Assembly: GCF_004342115.1 (NCBI RefSeq)
Contig: NZ_SMAC01000009.1
Location: 26,786-90,785, forward strand
Reading direction: 5' to 3'
Length of the DNA: 64,000 bases
Source: Mannheimia haemolytica
GTDB lineage: Bacteria > Pseudomonadota > Gammaproteobacteria > Enterobacterales > Pasteurellaceae
Shown piece by piece: positions 10,064 to 23,043 of the stretch; the first letter of the stretch is position 1, and each line of letters opens with the position of its first letter. Under the pieces are notes generated by a model. The model did no database searches and was not told the DNA's origin. It worked only from the letters and a program-made list of their open reading frames with translations. Made by a program: the position numbers and the translations under genes.

Positions 10064-10097
10064 TTTGGGCTCTCTTTTATCTCGTTTATTTCAGGCT

Positions 10098-10144
10098 ACA
10101 AGCGGTTATTTTTGGTAAGTTTTTTGCAAATTTCGACCGCTTGA
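10098..10144. repeat. Uptake-sequence inverted pair between carA and carB
   Basis: ACAAGCGGT at 10098 faces ACCGCTTG before 10144. It is a possible intercistronic hairpin that could lower read-through from carA into carB or protect mRNA. Confidence 0.55.
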
Positions 10145-10165
10145 TGGACACACATAGGTACGTCC

Positions 10166-11299
10166 TTACTTCACTTTTTTCATCTCACTGACAAATCGGT
10201 CAAATAAATAGGCAACATCATTCGGCCCCGGGCTGGCTTCCGGGTGACCTTGGAACGAAAACGCCGGTCTATCAGTGAGTTCAATCCCCTGCACCGTGCC
10301 GTCAAACAGTGAGCGGTGAGTCACTCGCACATTAGATGGTAAGCTGGATTCATCTACTTCAAAACCGTGGTTTTGGCTGGTGATGAGCACTTTTGGGCTG
10401 TCTAAATCTTGTACCGGGTGATTAGCTCCGTGATGACCAAACACCATTTTTTTGGTTTTACCGCCTGCCGCTAAACCTAAAAGTTGATGCCCTAAGCAAA
10501 TGCCGAAAATGGGTTTTTGCGTTTCCAATAATTTTCGGATTGCGGTAATGGCATAATCGCACGGCTCCGGGTCTCCCGGGCCGTTAGAAAGGAAAATACC
10601 GTCCGGATTTAACGCAAGCACAGCTTCAGCAGAGGTTTTTGCCGGCACAACGGTTAAGCGACAGCCTCGTTCGGCAAGCATTCGCAAAATGTTGTGTTTT
10701 ACACCGTAATCATAGGCAACTACGTGGAACTCGGTTTGTTGTTGCGGTACATAACCTTTACCTAATTGCCATTCACCATCTGTCCATTTATATAATTCAT
10801 TGCAGGTGACACTTTGAGCCAAATCTTTCCCAGCCATAGAACCGAAACTGTTGGCAAATGCCAAAGCGTTAGCAATATTCTCTTCTGTGGCATCGCCTAC
10901 TAAAATACAACCGGCTTGTGCCCCTTTTTCGCGTAAAATTCGGGTTAAACGGCGGGTATCAATATCGGCAATAGCGACAATGTTTTGTTGAATGAGATAA
11001 TCTGAAAGTGAGGAGGACGCACGGAAGTTGCTATGGAGAAGAGGAAGATCACGAATAATTAAGCCGGAGGCACAAACATTGGGGGATTCTTTATCTTCTA
11101 AATTAATGCCGGTATTGCCAATGTGGGGGTAAGTCAGGGTGACTATTTGTTTAGTATAAGAAGGATCGGTAAGGATTTCTTGATAACCGGTCATCGCAGT
11201 GTTAAATACCACTTCACCGATAGTGTGACCGTCAGCACCAATGGATTTGCCGGAAAAGACAGAACCGTCAGTGAGAACCAGAATTGCTGGTTTGAACAT
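10166..11299 (-). CDS. carA: Carbamoyl-phosphate synthase small (glutaminase) subunit
   Basis: A 377-residue class I glutamine amidotransferase subunit that hydrolyses glutamine and passes ammonia to CarB. The catalytic Cys lies in [10 protein letters not shown] and the His/Glu pair in [11 protein letters not shown] near the C-terminus. The N-terminal structural domain starts [13 protein letters not shown]. The frame is open from 11320, but the Met at 11299 is the better start: it has AGGAGT seven bases upstream and matches the family N-terminus. carB follows on the same strand. A PurR-like palindrome lies 67 bases upstream, inside a plausible promoter. Confidence 0.97.
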   Translation of the reverse strand: MFKPAILVLTDGSVFSGKSIGADGHTIGEVVFNTAMTGYQEILTDPSYTKQIVTLTYPHIGNTGINLEDKESPNVCASGLIIRDLPLLHSNFRASSSLSDYLIQQNIVAIADIDTRRLTRILREKGAQAGCILVGDATEENIANALAFANSFGSMAGKDLAQSVTCNELYKWTDGEWQLGKGYVPQQQTEFHVVAYDYGVKHNILRMLAERGCRLTVVPAKTSAEAVLALNPDGIFLSNGPGDPEPCDYAITAIRKLLETQKPIFGICLGHQLLGLAAGGKTKKMVFGHHGANHPVQDLDSPKVLITSQNHGFEVDESSLPSNVRVTHRSLFDGTVQGIELTDRPAFSFQGHPEASPGPNDVAYLFDRFVSEMKKVK

Positions 11300-11365
11300 T
11301 GTTTTACTCCTAATCATCAAATTTTATCTGTGTAGCCTTAGAAGTAGGCGACTAAGTTTAATCAA

Positions 11366-11377
11366 GCAAACGTTTGC
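11366..11377 (-). promoter_or_regulatory. PurR-type operator in the carA promoter
   Basis: GCAAACGTTTGC is a perfect 12-base palindrome equal to the core of the E. coli PurR box. On the minus strand it lies between TTGAAT and TAAACT elements spaced 17 bases apart, so a bound repressor would block the polymerase. E. coli carAB is also PurR-controlled. Confidence 0.75.
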
Positions 11378-11766
11378 ATTCAAGTAAAAATTAGTTATTT
11401 TGCCTATTTCTTTCTTCTTTTTTTATTTCATTTTCTACTCGGAAGTGAAAATATATGCAATTATTATGAATTTTTATTCATTTTTAAGCAAGGGGAATTT
11501 ATCAAATATTGAAATAATGTGACAGAGAAAAATACACACACCTCTATTTGTTGTTTTTTTGTTAACTGATTTTGATGGTTTTACTCAAAAAAATGCAACG
11601 TAAATAAAATTTTTTTTCAAAAATGTGAAGAATAACAAGTTTTTGTGTCGCTTTTCGGTTGCAACAATTCATTTGTAAAGTATAATTTAGCACGGATTTT
11701 CTTTGATTCAACAGTGGCTAATTATTAGCCTGATTGTGTGGTTTACTTATTCAAAAAGGATAAAAT
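11378..11766 (+). promoter_or_regulatory. carA-atpI intergenic region with atp operon promoter
   Basis: An AT-rich divergent intergenic stretch without a gene. The best plus-strand promoter is TTGCAA (11659-11664), a 16-base spacer, and TATAAT (11681-11686), about 80 bases before atpI. An AAGGA ribosome binding site lies at 11756-11760. No repeat or RNA gene is evident in the rest. Confidence 0.65.
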
Positions 11767-12961
<1,195 letters not shown>

Positions 12962-12970
12962 ACTAGCCTT

Positions 12971-13018
12971 ACAAGCGGTAGGTTTTTCGCAAATTTTTGC
13001 AAAATATTGACCGCTTGA
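12971..13018. repeat. Uptake-sequence inverted pair between atpB and atpE
   Basis: ACAAGCGGT (12971-12979) and ACCGCTTG (13010-13017) flank an AT-rich spacer inside the atp operon. A hairpin here could separate the low-dose atpB message from the highly translated atpE message. Confidence 0.6.
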
Positions 13019-13054
13019 TATGTATTTTTATCAACAACCCAGCCTTCGGGCTAA

Positions 13055-13333
<279 letters not shown>

Positions 13334-13393
13334 GTCGGGATTTGATTAACCGTTATTCAGTTGAATAACTTTACCGGCTTTTAGGAGGGCGTT

Positions 13394-13864
13394 GTGAATT
13401 TAAATGCAACACTAATTGGTCAACTGATTGCGTTCGCACTTTTTGTTGCGTTCTGTATGAAGTTTGTATGGCCACCGCTAATTCGAGCGATAGAAGAGCG
13501 TCAGGCAAATATTGCTAGCGCATTGGCTTCTGCCGAAAAAGCGAAACAAGAACAAGCTGATTCTAAAGCGGCTGCGGATCAAGAAATCCTTAGAGCGAAA
13601 GAAGAAGCACAAAATATCATTGATTTAGCAACAAAACGTCGTAATGAAATTTTAGAATCTGTACAAGCAGAAGCTGAAGTGGAACGTCAACGTATTATTG
13701 AACAGGGTTACGCGGAAGTTGAAAGCGAACGTAAACGCGTTCAAGAAGAGCTTCGTCAAAAAGTGGCTGCATTGGCTATTGCTGGTGCAGAAAAAATCGT
13801 GGGTCGTTCGGTGGATACCGCTGCGAACAACGATATTATTGATAAGCTAGTTGCGGAACTATAA
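13394..13864 (+). CDS. atpF: F1Fo ATP synthase subunit b
   Basis: A 156-residue peripheral-stalk subunit, the same length as E. coli b. One N-terminal membrane helix (about residues 5-26) is followed by a long charged coiled coil ([20 protein letters not shown] onward) that reaches F1 and ends in a delta-binding region. The start is GTG, with AGGAGG seven bases upstream. It lies between atpE and atpH. Confidence 0.96.
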   Translation: MNLNATLIGQLIAFALFVAFCMKFVWPPLIRAIEERQANIASALASAEKAKQEQADSKAAADQEILRAKEEAQNIIDLATKRRNEILESVQAEAEVERQRIIEQGYAEVESERKRVQEELRQKVAALAIAGAEKIVGRSVDTAANNDIIDKLVAEL

Positions 13865-13877
13865 CTAGGAGGGGCAG

Positions 13878-14411
13878 ATGTCAGAATTAAGCACAGTAGC
13901 TCGCCCCTATGCTAAAGCGGCTTTCGATTTTGCTTTAGAACAAGGTCAATTGGAACAATGGCAGCAGATGTTAACTTTTTCTGCCGCCGTCGCTAACGAT
14001 GAGCAAGTAGCTAGTTTTCTTAACTCATCACTTGCAAGCGGTCAGATTTCTGAGACGTTTATCAAGATTTGTGGCGAACAATTAGATCAATATGGGCAAA
14101 ATTTCATTCGCGTAATGGCTGATAACAAGCGTTTAGCAGTATTACCTGCGGTATTGAATGCATTTTTAGAATTAAGAGCAGAACAGGAATCAATTAAAGA
14201 TGTTGAGGTTGTTTCTGCAGATAAATTAACAGATGCACAAGAAGCAAAAATTGCCAATGCTATGGAAAAGCGACTCGGAACGAAAGTACGTATTACTTCA
14301 TCAATAGATAGTTCATTAATTGCGGGTGTGATCATTCGTTATGATGATGTAGTGATTGATGGTAGTAGTCGTGGACAGCTAAACCGCTTGAGTCAAGAGT
14401 TGAGCTTGTAA
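13878..14411 (+). CDS. atpH: F1Fo ATP synthase subunit delta
   Basis: A 177-residue cytoplasmic subunit that joins the b dimer to the top of F1. The conserved N-terminus [15 protein letters not shown] and the C-terminal segment [20 protein letters not shown] match the family. It starts 14 bases after atpF with AGGAGG upstream, and atpA follows after 12 bases. An uptake sequence core (CAAGCGGTC) lies inside the coding region near 14036. Confidence 0.96.
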   Translation: MSELSTVARPYAKAAFDFALEQGQLEQWQQMLTFSAAVANDEQVASFLNSSLASGQISETFIKICGEQLDQYGQNFIRVMADNKRLAVLPAVLNAFLELRAEQESIKDVEVVSADKLTDAQEAKIANAMEKRLGTKVRITSSIDSSLIAGVIIRYDDVVIDGSSRGQLNRLSQELSL

Positions 14412-14423
14412 GAGGAATAAAAA

Positions 14424-15965
14424 ATGCAACTAAATTCAACTGAAATTAGTGAATTGATTAAAAAACGTATTGCCCAGTTTAATGTGGTGAGTGAAGCTCA
14501 AAGCACAGGGACAATCGTTTCGGTAAGTGACGGGGTTATTCGTATCCACGGCTTATCTGATGTAATGCAAGGTGAAATGATTGCATTACCGGGCAATCGT
14601 TATGCGATTGCATTAAACTTAGAAAGAGATTCTGTTGGTGCAGTTGTAATGGGACCTTATGCCGATTTAGCAGAAGGTATGCAAGTACAATGTACCGGTC
14701 GTATTTTAGAAGTGCCGGTTGGTCGTGGCTTATTAGGTCGTGTTGTAAATACCTTAGGTCAGCCAATCGATGGTAAAGGCGAAATCCAAAATGACGGTTT
14801 CTCACCAATCGAAGTGATCGCACCGGGCGTTATCGACCGTCAATCGGTTGATCAACCGGTTCAAACCGGTTACAAAGCGGTGGACTCAATGGTACCAATC
14901 GGTCGTGGTCAGCGTGAATTGATTATCGGTGACCGTCAAACCGGTAAAACCGCATTAGCGATTGATGCGATCATCAACCAACGTGATTCAGGCATTAAAT
15001 GTATCTACGTTGCAATCGGTCAAAAGGCATCAACTATCGCCAACGTGGTGCGTAAATTAGAAGAACACGGTGCATTAGCGAACACTATCGTTGTAGTGGC
15101 TTCTGCGTCTGAATCTGCTGCATTACAATATCTTGCACCTTATGCAGGTTGTGCAATGGGTGAATACTTCCGTGACCGTGGTGAAGATGCGTTGATCGTT
15201 TACGATGATTTGTCTAAGCAAGCAGTTGCTTACCGTCAAATTTCATTGTTATTACGCCGTCCACCGGGTCGTGAAGCATTCCCGGGTGATGTGTTCTATC
15301 TACACTCTCGCTTATTAGAGCGTGCGTCTCGTGTAAATGCAGACTATGTAGAACGTTTCACTAACGGTGCTGTGAAAGGTCAAACCGGCTCTTTAACCGC
15401 ATTACCGATCATCGAAACCCAAGCAGGTGACGTTTCAGCCTTCGTACCGACTAACGTAATTTCAATTACCGATGGTCAGATTTTCTTAGAATCAGGCTTA
15501 TTCAATGCCGGTATTCGCCCTGCGGTAAACCCGGGTATCTCGGTTTCCCGTGTAGGTGGTTCTGCACAAACTAAACTGGTTAAGAAGCTTGCCGGTGGTA
15601 TCCGTACCGCACTTGCTCAATACCGTGAATTAGCGGCATTTGCCCAGTTCGCATCAGATCTTGATGAAGCAACACGTAAACAGCTTTCACACGGTCAAAA
15701 AGTAACTGAATTGTTGAAACAAAAACAATTCGAGCCGATGTCTGTTGCACAATTAGGTTTATCATTAGCAGCAGCTGAATACGGTTACTTAGATGATATT
15801 CCGGTTGAGCGTGTTGGCTCATTTGAAGCAAACTTATTAGCTTATGCTCAAAGTAACTACGGCGAGTTTATGCAAGAACTGTCAAAATCCGGCAATTTCA
15901 ACGATGAAATTAAAGATAAATTGAACGAGATTTTATCTGGTTTCAAAAAGAACAGTGCTTGGTAA
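14424..15965 (+). CDS. atpA: F1Fo ATP synthase subunit alpha
   Basis: A 513-residue subunit, the same length as in E. coli. It binds nucleotide at non-catalytic sites and completes the catalytic interface with beta. Walker A GDRQTGKT is near residue 170, and the arginine-finger region [14 protein letters not shown] is near 370. A beta-barrel N-terminal domain (residues about 1-95), the RecA-like core and the C-terminal helical domain follow in order. Confidence 0.98.
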   Translation: MQLNSTEISELIKKRIAQFNVVSEAQSTGTIVSVSDGVIRIHGLSDVMQGEMIALPGNRYAIALNLERDSVGAVVMGPYADLAEGMQVQCTGRILEVPVGRGLLGRVVNTLGQPIDGKGEIQNDGFSPIEVIAPGVIDRQSVDQPVQTGYKAVDSMVPIGRGQRELIIGDRQTGKTALAIDAIINQRDSGIKCIYVAIGQKASTIANVVRKLEEHGALANTIVVVASASESAALQYLAPYAGCAMGEYFRDRGEDALIVYDDLSKQAVAYRQISLLLRRPPGREAFPGDVFYLHSRLLERASRVNADYVERFTNGAVKGQTGSLTALPIIETQAGDVSAFVPTNVISITDGQIFLESGLFNAGIRPAVNPGISVSRVGGSAQTKLVKKLAGGIRTALAQYRELAAFAQFASDLDEATRKQLSHGQKVTELLKQKQFEPMSVAQLGLSLAAAEYGYLDDIPVERVGSFEANLLAYAQSNYGEFMQELSKSGNFNDEIKDKLNEILSGFKKNSAW

Positions 15966-15990
15966 TCTAACTTTTTAGCGGAGAAATAAT

Positions 15991-18251
<2,261 letters not shown>

Positions 18252-18278
18252 TTTTGTTCTAAACTAAAGGAGAACAAC

Positions 18279-18698
18279 ATGGCATCTCAATTTGAACTCA
18301 CGGTAGTGAGTGCAGAACGTAAAATCTTTGAAGGCACAGTTACCAGCGTGCGTGTTTCAGGAACAGACGGTGAATTAGGGGTGTATGCAGGGCATGCACC
18401 GCTATTAACCGCAATTAAACCGGGAATGGTTAAATTCACTTTAGCTGACGGCAAAGAAGAGTTTATTTACGTTTCAGGTGGTTTCCTTGAAGTACAACCG
18501 ACTGTAGTAACAGTGTTGGCAGATACCGCAATTCGTGGCGAAGAGCTAGACGAACAGCGTATTCTTGCCGCAAAACGCAAAGTAGAAGAAACACTTTCAA
18601 AAACCAGCGATGCGGATATAACCGCGAAGTTAGCGAGAGAAATTGCGAAACTGCGTGTTTACGAACTCACTAAAACCAAATTAGCGAATAAACGTTAA
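18279..18698 (+). CDS. atpC: F1Fo ATP synthase subunit epsilon
   Basis: A 139-residue central-stalk subunit that also restrains ATP hydrolysis. The N-terminal beta-sandwich carries [19 protein letters not shown], and a C-terminal two-helix region starts near residue 90. It is the last gene of the operon, preceded by AAAGGAG and followed within 10 bases by an intrinsic terminator. Confidence 0.96.
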   Translation: MASQFELTVVSAERKIFEGTVTSVRVSGTDGELGVYAGHAPLLTAIKPGMVKFTLADGKEEFIYVSGGFLEVQPTVVTVLADTAIRGEELDEQRILAAKRKVEETLSKTSDADITAKLAREIAKLRVYELTKTKLANKR

Positions 18699-18702
18699 TA
18701 TC

Positions 18703-18732
18703 AAAAAACCCCTCGAAAGTGGGGTTTTGTTT
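18703..18732 (+). terminator. Intrinsic terminator of the atp operon
   Basis: AAAACCCC (18705-18712) pairs with GGGGTTTT (18721-18728), followed by a T-rich run. It is placed just after atpC. An uptake-sequence inverted pair follows at 18734-18780 and may act as a second terminator. Confidence 0.8.
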
Positions 18733-18733
18733 T

Positions 18734-18780
18734 ACAAGCGGTTAAAAACAGTAAATTTTTTGCAAAATAAGACCGCTTGT
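18734..18780. repeat. Uptake-sequence inverted pair between atpC and asnA
   Basis: ACAAGCGGT and GACCGCTTGT face each other between the convergent atpC and asnA genes, sandwiched by two ordinary terminators. Confidence 0.65.
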
Positions 18781-18787
18781 AGAAAGC

Positions 18788-18820
18788 AAAAGCGAACCCT
18801 AAGGTTCGCTTTTTTGTTTT
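18788..18820. terminator. Bidirectional terminator next to asnA
   Basis: AAAAGCGAACC (18788-18798) and GGTTCGCTTTT (18803-18813) form an 11-bp stem with loop CTAA. A T-run follows on the plus strand. It is two bases past the asnA stop codon, so it serves asnA as well as the atp side. Confidence 0.8.
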
Positions 18821-18821
18821 A

Positions 18822-19814
18822 TTAAAGAATATTCTCAAACTCTTCAAATACTGCTTTTGGCCAGACACTGGATTGCACCTCACCGATGTGTTTTTTGCGT
18901 AGTAAGAACATCACTAAGCGAGATTGACCGATACCGCCGCCGATAGAAAGCGGGAGTCTGCCGGCTAATAAATCTTTGTGCCAATCCATTTCGAGGCGGT
19001 CTTCGTCGCCGGTTAAAGAGACTTGTAGGCGTAAGGCAGTTTCATCCACACGAATACCCATTGAGGAAAGCTCAAACGCTGTGCCGAGTTCTTCGTTCCA
19101 AACGAGAATATCACCGTTTAAACCTTTGTAGCCTTGTTCGGATTCGGTTGTCCAGTCATCGTAGTCCGGAGCACGTCCATCGTGAGGTTTACCGTCTGAT
19201 AATTTTCCGCCGATACCGATTAAGAACACCGCTCCGCACTCTTTACAGATAGCATTTTCACGCTCTTTGCTGGTCATATTCGGATAGCGTTGCACTAAGT
19301 CTTCGCTGTGAACGAAAGTAATTTGTTTAGGCAATACAGATGGAATATCGAAACGAGCCTCCACCGCTAATTCGGTTAAACGAATTGCTTTATAGATTTC
19401 GTTTACGGTTTCTTTTAAGAAATCGAAGTTGCGGCGACCTTCAGGAATGACTTTTTCCCAGTCCCATTGGTCAACATATACCGAGTGTGTGCGATCTAAA
19501 GAATCTTCATCAGGGCGAAGAGCTTTCATATGAACAAATAACCCTTCTCCTTCTTTAAATCCAAAGCGAGCTAAGGTGTGGCGTTTCCATTTTGCAAGAG
19601 AATGAACCACTTCATAAGTAGAGCTTGGAATACATTTTACGTTTACTTTTACCGCTTTTTCGATACCGGAAAGGTTGTCTTGCATACCGTTGCCGACTTC
19701 GCTCAAAATAGGACCTTGTACTTCGATAATGCCTAATTTATCAATAAGGTATTGCGTAAAGGTGTTTTTAACGAAACTGATTTCTTGTTGCTGTAAAATA
19801 AAAGATTTTTTCAT
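18822..19814 (-). CDS. asnA: Aspartate--ammonia ligase (asparagine synthetase A)
   Basis: A 330-residue cytoplasmic enzyme, the same length as E. coli AsnA. It makes asparagine from aspartate, ammonia and ATP through a class-II-synthetase-like fold. Conserved blocks include [20 protein letters not shown] near the N-terminus, [13 protein letters not shown] near residue 110, and the C-terminal [14 protein letters not shown]. It is transcribed divergently from asnC, whose product activates it in E. coli, with a 199-bp AT-rich gap between the starts that would hold the operators. Confidence 0.97.
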   Translation of the reverse strand: MKKSFILQQQEISFVKNTFTQYLIDKLGIIEVQGPILSEVGNGMQDNLSGIEKAVKVNVKCIPSSTYEVVHSLAKWKRHTLARFGFKEGEGLFVHMKALRPDEDSLDRTHSVYVDQWDWEKVIPEGRRNFDFLKETVNEIYKAIRLTELAVEARFDIPSVLPKQITFVHSEDLVQRYPNMTSKERENAICKECGAVFLIGIGGKLSDGKPHDGRAPDYDDWTTESEQGYKGLNGDILVWNEELGTAFELSSMGIRVDETALRLQVSLTGDEDRLEMDWHKDLLAGRLPLSIGGGIGQSRLVMFLLRKKHIGEVQSSVWPKAVFEEFENIL

Positions 19815-20013
19815 TGTTTGCTTTCCTAATTAAAGAATGTTGATTTTTATTTCTCGTGCTTGATTGCATTTAAGAATTGATGAGTGCTAATTTAAAGAAA
19901 TATCTAAAAAATGCAATATTTATCAAATAAAAAAGCATTTGTGATAAATTTCATTTAAAATATTTGCAATATTTTTAAATATTATCTAATTAGTTTGATT
20001 TTGAGGAGAAAAA

Positions 20014-20487
20014 ATGTACAGTAAAAACACGACTAAATCGGAAATTGATAAGCTGGATCAAAAAATTTTACGTTGGCTAATTAAAGATGCTCGCACGCCT
20101 TATGCGGAAATGGCAAAAGTTTTTGGTGTGAGTGCCGCAACAATCCATGTCCGTGTTGAAAAAATGCGCCAAGCCGGCATTATTGAATCTACCAAAATCG
20201 TAGTGGACGAGCGTAAGGTTGGGTATGACGTGTGTTGCTTTATTGGCATTATTTTAAAATCAGCCAAAGATTATGATAAAGTAATTGCTAAACTTAGTGA
20301 ATTTAATGAAGTTGTTGAGGCGTACTATACCACTGGTAATTATTCTATTTTTATTAAAGTAATGACCCATACCATCGAAGAGTTGCATTCGGTATTAGCA
20401 GGAAAAATTCAGTCTATTGATGATATTCAGTCAACAGAAACGCTTATTTCACTTCAAAATCCTATTTCAAGAGATATTCTCCCTTAA
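20014..20487 (+). CDS. asnC: AsnC, Lrp-family regulator of asparagine synthesis
   Basis: A 157-residue DNA-binding protein. The N-terminal helix-turn-helix covers about residues 10-60 (LDQKILRWLIKDARTPYAEM, with the recognition helix in SAATIHVRVEKM). The C-terminal ligand-binding RAM domain covers about residues 70-150. E. coli AsnC activates asnA when asparagine is scarce. The divergent asnA arrangement is kept here. GAGGAG lies seven bases before the ATG. Confidence 0.93.
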   Translation: MYSKNTTKSEIDKLDQKILRWLIKDARTPYAEMAKVFGVSAATIHVRVEKMRQAGIIESTKIVVDERKVGYDVCCFIGIILKSAKDYDKVIAKLSEFNEVVEAYYTTGNYSIFIKVMTHTIEELHSVLAGKIQSIDDIQSTETLISLQNPISRDILP

Positions 20488-20507
20488 AAGAATTAAGTAA
20501 AAGATAA

Positions 20508-20545
20508 GACCACTTGTATTGGGTTACAAGCGGTCGTTTTGTTTT
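20508..20545 (+). terminator. asnC terminator built from two uptake sequences
   Basis: GACCACTTGT (20508-20517) and ACAAGCGGTC (20526-20535) pair with one mismatch across an 8-base loop, followed by GTTTTGTTTT. The left arm is a one-base variant of the uptake core. Confidence 0.7.
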
Positions 20546-20575
20546 GGTTTTTTGCAACTATTTTGTCTACTATGC

Positions 20576-20743
20576 CTATTTTTCCAAAATAGTCTTAATC
20601 AATAGCATTAATGCGGCAGCATCATCAACCAAACCGAGTGGGCCTAAAATTGCTTCGGGTAGAATATCTACAGGGCTGAACATATAGATTAAGATAATAG
20701 CAATTTTAATCCACTTCGCCTTATTTGCACTGATTTTTTTCAT
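20576..20743 (-). CDS. Small DUF1232 (YkvA-like) membrane protein
   Basis: A 55-codon gene starting at the CAT at 20743 and ending with TAG at 20576. The product has a hydrophobic segment (IKIAIILIYMF, residues 12-22) running into SPVDILPEAI and GPLGLVDDAAALMLL. That is the SPxDLIPD...GxxDD signature of DUF1232. The function of the family is unknown. It begins 11 bases after the mioC stop on the same strand, so the two are probably co-transcribed. The asnC terminator faces it from the other side. Confidence 0.75.
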   Translation of the reverse strand: MKKISANKAKWIKIAIILIYMFSPVDILPEAILGPLGLVDDAAALMLLIKTILEK

Positions 20744-20754
20744 TGATACTTAAG

Positions 20755-21195
20755 TTATAATTGTTCAATAAATGATGGTAACCATTCTTCAGCACTGCCA
20801 TCGTGGTCGAAATTATTCATTACATCAATTCTCAGTGATTCGCAAACTTGGCTTGCCCCTTTCGCTTTGAGAGCTTCTTCAACAATATTTACTGCATTGC
20901 AGAAGGTGTCGTAATCTGAGCTGCCTAAGCCGATTACGCCAAATTTCATTGAGCTGAAATCCGCCGTGCTATTTGCTAAATCATCAAATAACGGCTGGAT
21001 ATTTTCGGGTAGCTCGCCGGCTCCGTGGGTGGAGGTAACGACAATCAGATTGGCTTTACCTTCAATATCGGCAAGGGTGGCTTGGTTAAACAGTTCCACT
21101 TCAAAACCTTGCTCGCTTAATACCTCATTAATGTGATCGGCAACATATTCCGCACCGCCTAAGGTGCTGCCGGTGATGATACAAATTGATGTCAT
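20755..21195 (-). CDS. mioC: MioC, short flavodoxin-like protein
   Basis: A 146-residue FMN-binding protein (E. coli MioC 147). The phosphate loop is in ITGSTLGGAEYVADHI near residue 7. Later flavodoxin segments are VTSTHGAGELPENIQPLFDD and VIGLGSSDYDTFCNA. In E. coli it is linked to biotin synthase electron supply and lies beside oriC and asnC. The neighbourhood with asnC and asnA is preserved here, but no origin is seen on its upstream side (21196-21343). Confidence 0.92.
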   Translation of the reverse strand: MTSICIITGSTLGGAEYVADHINEVLSEQGFEVELFNQATLADIEGKANLIVVTSTHGAGELPENIQPLFDDLANSTADFSSMKFGVIGLGSSDYDTFCNAVNIVEEALKAKGASQVCESLRIDVMNNFDHDGSAEEWLPSFIEQL

Positions 21196-21343
21196 AGTAA
21201 ATCTCTCGTTTAAAAAACTGCCAATATTCTAGCCAAGAATCATTGGTTTGCAACTGATTATTCTGATTATAAATTATAACCTTTAGTTATTTTGAAAATA
21301 CGTTAATGCCGAGTAAGTTAGTAGAAAATGTTAAGGAGTCTTT

Positions 21344-22939
21344 ATGCGTCTTTCTCAATTATCTCTTTCTGTTTTACTCTTAAGTGCCAGCAGTTTGGTG
21401 GCAGCAGCTCCGGTAAATACGTTGATTAATTGCGTGGCAACTCCACCGATGAAACTTAGTCCTGCAATTACTAATGATGCCAATGATTTCAACGCCAGTT
21501 CACAACAAATTTATAATCGCTTATTAGCGTTTAAAGCCGGTGAACTAACGGTTGAGCCGAGTTTGGCGGAACGTTGGGAAATCAGTGACGATGGCTTAAG
21601 TTACACATTCCATTTACGTAAAGACGTGAAATTTCATTCCAATAAACAATTTACGCCAACTCGAACGCTGAATGCGGATGATGTAGTGTTCTCGTTCCAA
21701 CGCCAGATGGATTTAAACCACCCTTACCATAAGGTCTCTGACGGTACTTATTTCTATTACCATTGGATGAATTTGCCGAAGATTTTAAAAACAGTGGAAA
21801 AAGTGGACGATTACACTGTTAAAATCACCTTACAGCAACCTAATGCTCCTTTTCTGACAACCTTAGCGATGGATTTCTTGTCGATTTATTCAAAAGAATA
21901 TGCGGATAAATTGCTGGCGGAAGGCAAGCCGGAGTTATTGGATCAAGCCCCGATCGGCACAGGGCCTTTTGTGTTCCAAGCCTATCAAACCGATCAAGCG
22001 GTGCGTTATGTTGCGAACCCGGATTATTTCCAAGGTAAAGCAAAATTTGAGAAACTGATTTTTAGTATTACCCCTGATGCGGGCACTCGTTATGCTAAAC
22101 TGAAAGCGGGTGAATGCGATGTGATTGATTTCCCGAATATTTCCGATATTGCCCAAATGAAACAAGATCCGAAGGTGAATTTGTTACAGAGAGACGGGCT
22201 GAATTTAGCTTATATCGGCTTAAACAGCACCAAACCGGCATTAAATAACGCCAAAGTTCGCCAAGCCTTGCATTATGCAACCGATAAGAAAGCGATTGTC
22301 GAGGCTGTTTATCAAGGCGGTGGCACGGTGGCAAGTAATCCGTTCCCTGATTCGGTGTTGGGCTATAATCCAAATTTACCGCAATATGAATTTAACCTTG
22401 AAAAAGCCAAAGCCCTATTAACAGAAGCCGGCTTTGCCGATGGATTTGAAACGGAAATTTGGGTACAACCGGTAGTGCGCCCTTCTAACCCAAACCCACG
22501 TCGAACGGCTGAAATTATTCAGGCGGATTGGGCGAAAATCGGGGTGAAAGCGAAATTAGTGACCCACGAATGGGCGGATTTTAACAAACGCACCCGTGAA
22601 GGCGAGTTCTCTACCGGCACTTATGGTTGGACAAGCCGTAATGGTGATCCTGATAATTTCCTCTTCCCTTTATTAAGCAAATCTAATATTCCGGGAACAA
22701 ATTATGGGCGTTGGACGGATGAGAAATTTGAGCAGTTATTAGCTCAAGCTGTACAAACCCAAAACCGTGACGAGCGGGCGAAGCTCTATCAACAAGCGGT
22801 GGAAATTGCCAACGAACAAACGCCATTTATTCCGCTGGCTCACGCTATCAATTATGTACCACTCAGCAAACGGGTGCAAGGTTTTGTGCAAAATCCGTTT
22901 GGCTACACGCCATTTTATGGGGTGAGTTTATCGGAGTGA
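21344..22939 (+). CDS. Periplasmic peptide/heme-type binding protein (DppA/HbpA family)
   Basis: A 531-residue solute-binding protein of ABC family 5. A signal peptide ends near residue 21 (LVAAA). There is no lipobox Cys at the cleavage site, so it should be soluble and periplasmic. It follows E. coli DppA closely: SSQQIYNRLLAF, LNADDVVFSFQRQ, PIGTGPFVFQAYQ, FSITPDAGTRYAKLKAGECD, KVRQALHYATDKKAIVEAVY and GDPDNFLFPLL. In Pasteurellaceae such proteins may bind dipeptides, glutathione or heme. No permease or ATPase genes adjoin it, so it must work with components encoded elsewhere. Confidence 0.85.
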   Translation: MRLSQLSLSVLLLSASSLVAAAPVNTLINCVATPPMKLSPAITNDANDFNASSQQIYNRLLAFKAGELTVEPSLAERWEISDDGLSYTFHLRKDVKFHSNKQFTPTRTLNADDVVFSFQRQMDLNHPYHKVSDGTYFYYHWMNLPKILKTVEKVDDYTVKITLQQPNAPFLTTLAMDFLSIYSKEYADKLLAEGKPELLDQAPIGTGPFVFQAYQTDQAVRYVANPDYFQGKAKFEKLIFSITPDAGTRYAKLKAGECDVIDFPNISDIAQMKQDPKVNLLQRDGLNLAYIGLNSTKPALNNAKVRQALHYATDKKAIVEAVYQGGGTVASNPFPDSVLGYNPNLPQYEFNLEKAKALLTEAGFADGFETEIWVQPVVRPSNPNPRRTAEIIQADWAKIGVKAKLVTHEWADFNKRTREGEFSTGTYGWTSRNGDPDNFLFPLLSKSNIPGTNYGRWTDEKFEQLLAQAVQTQNRDERAKLYQQAVEIANEQTPFIPLAHAINYVPLSKRVQGFVQNPFGYTPFYGVSLSE

Positions 22940-22947
22940 TATGCCAT

Positions 22948-23006
22948 ACAAGCGGTCTATTTTTGCCACTTTTTGCAAAATGTGGTAGAGAATAGACTGC
23001 TTTTCT
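22948..23006 (+). terminator. Probable terminator hairpin after the DppA-like gene
   Basis: An uptake sequence arm, AAGCGGTCTATT, pairs with a near-complement containing AATAGACTGCTT across about 35 AT-rich bases, followed by TTTTCTTTT. The right arm has lost the uptake core by one base. Confidence 0.5.
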
Positions 23007-23043
23007 TTTAGAATGAGTTATCTTTCTATACGGATAAATCTAT

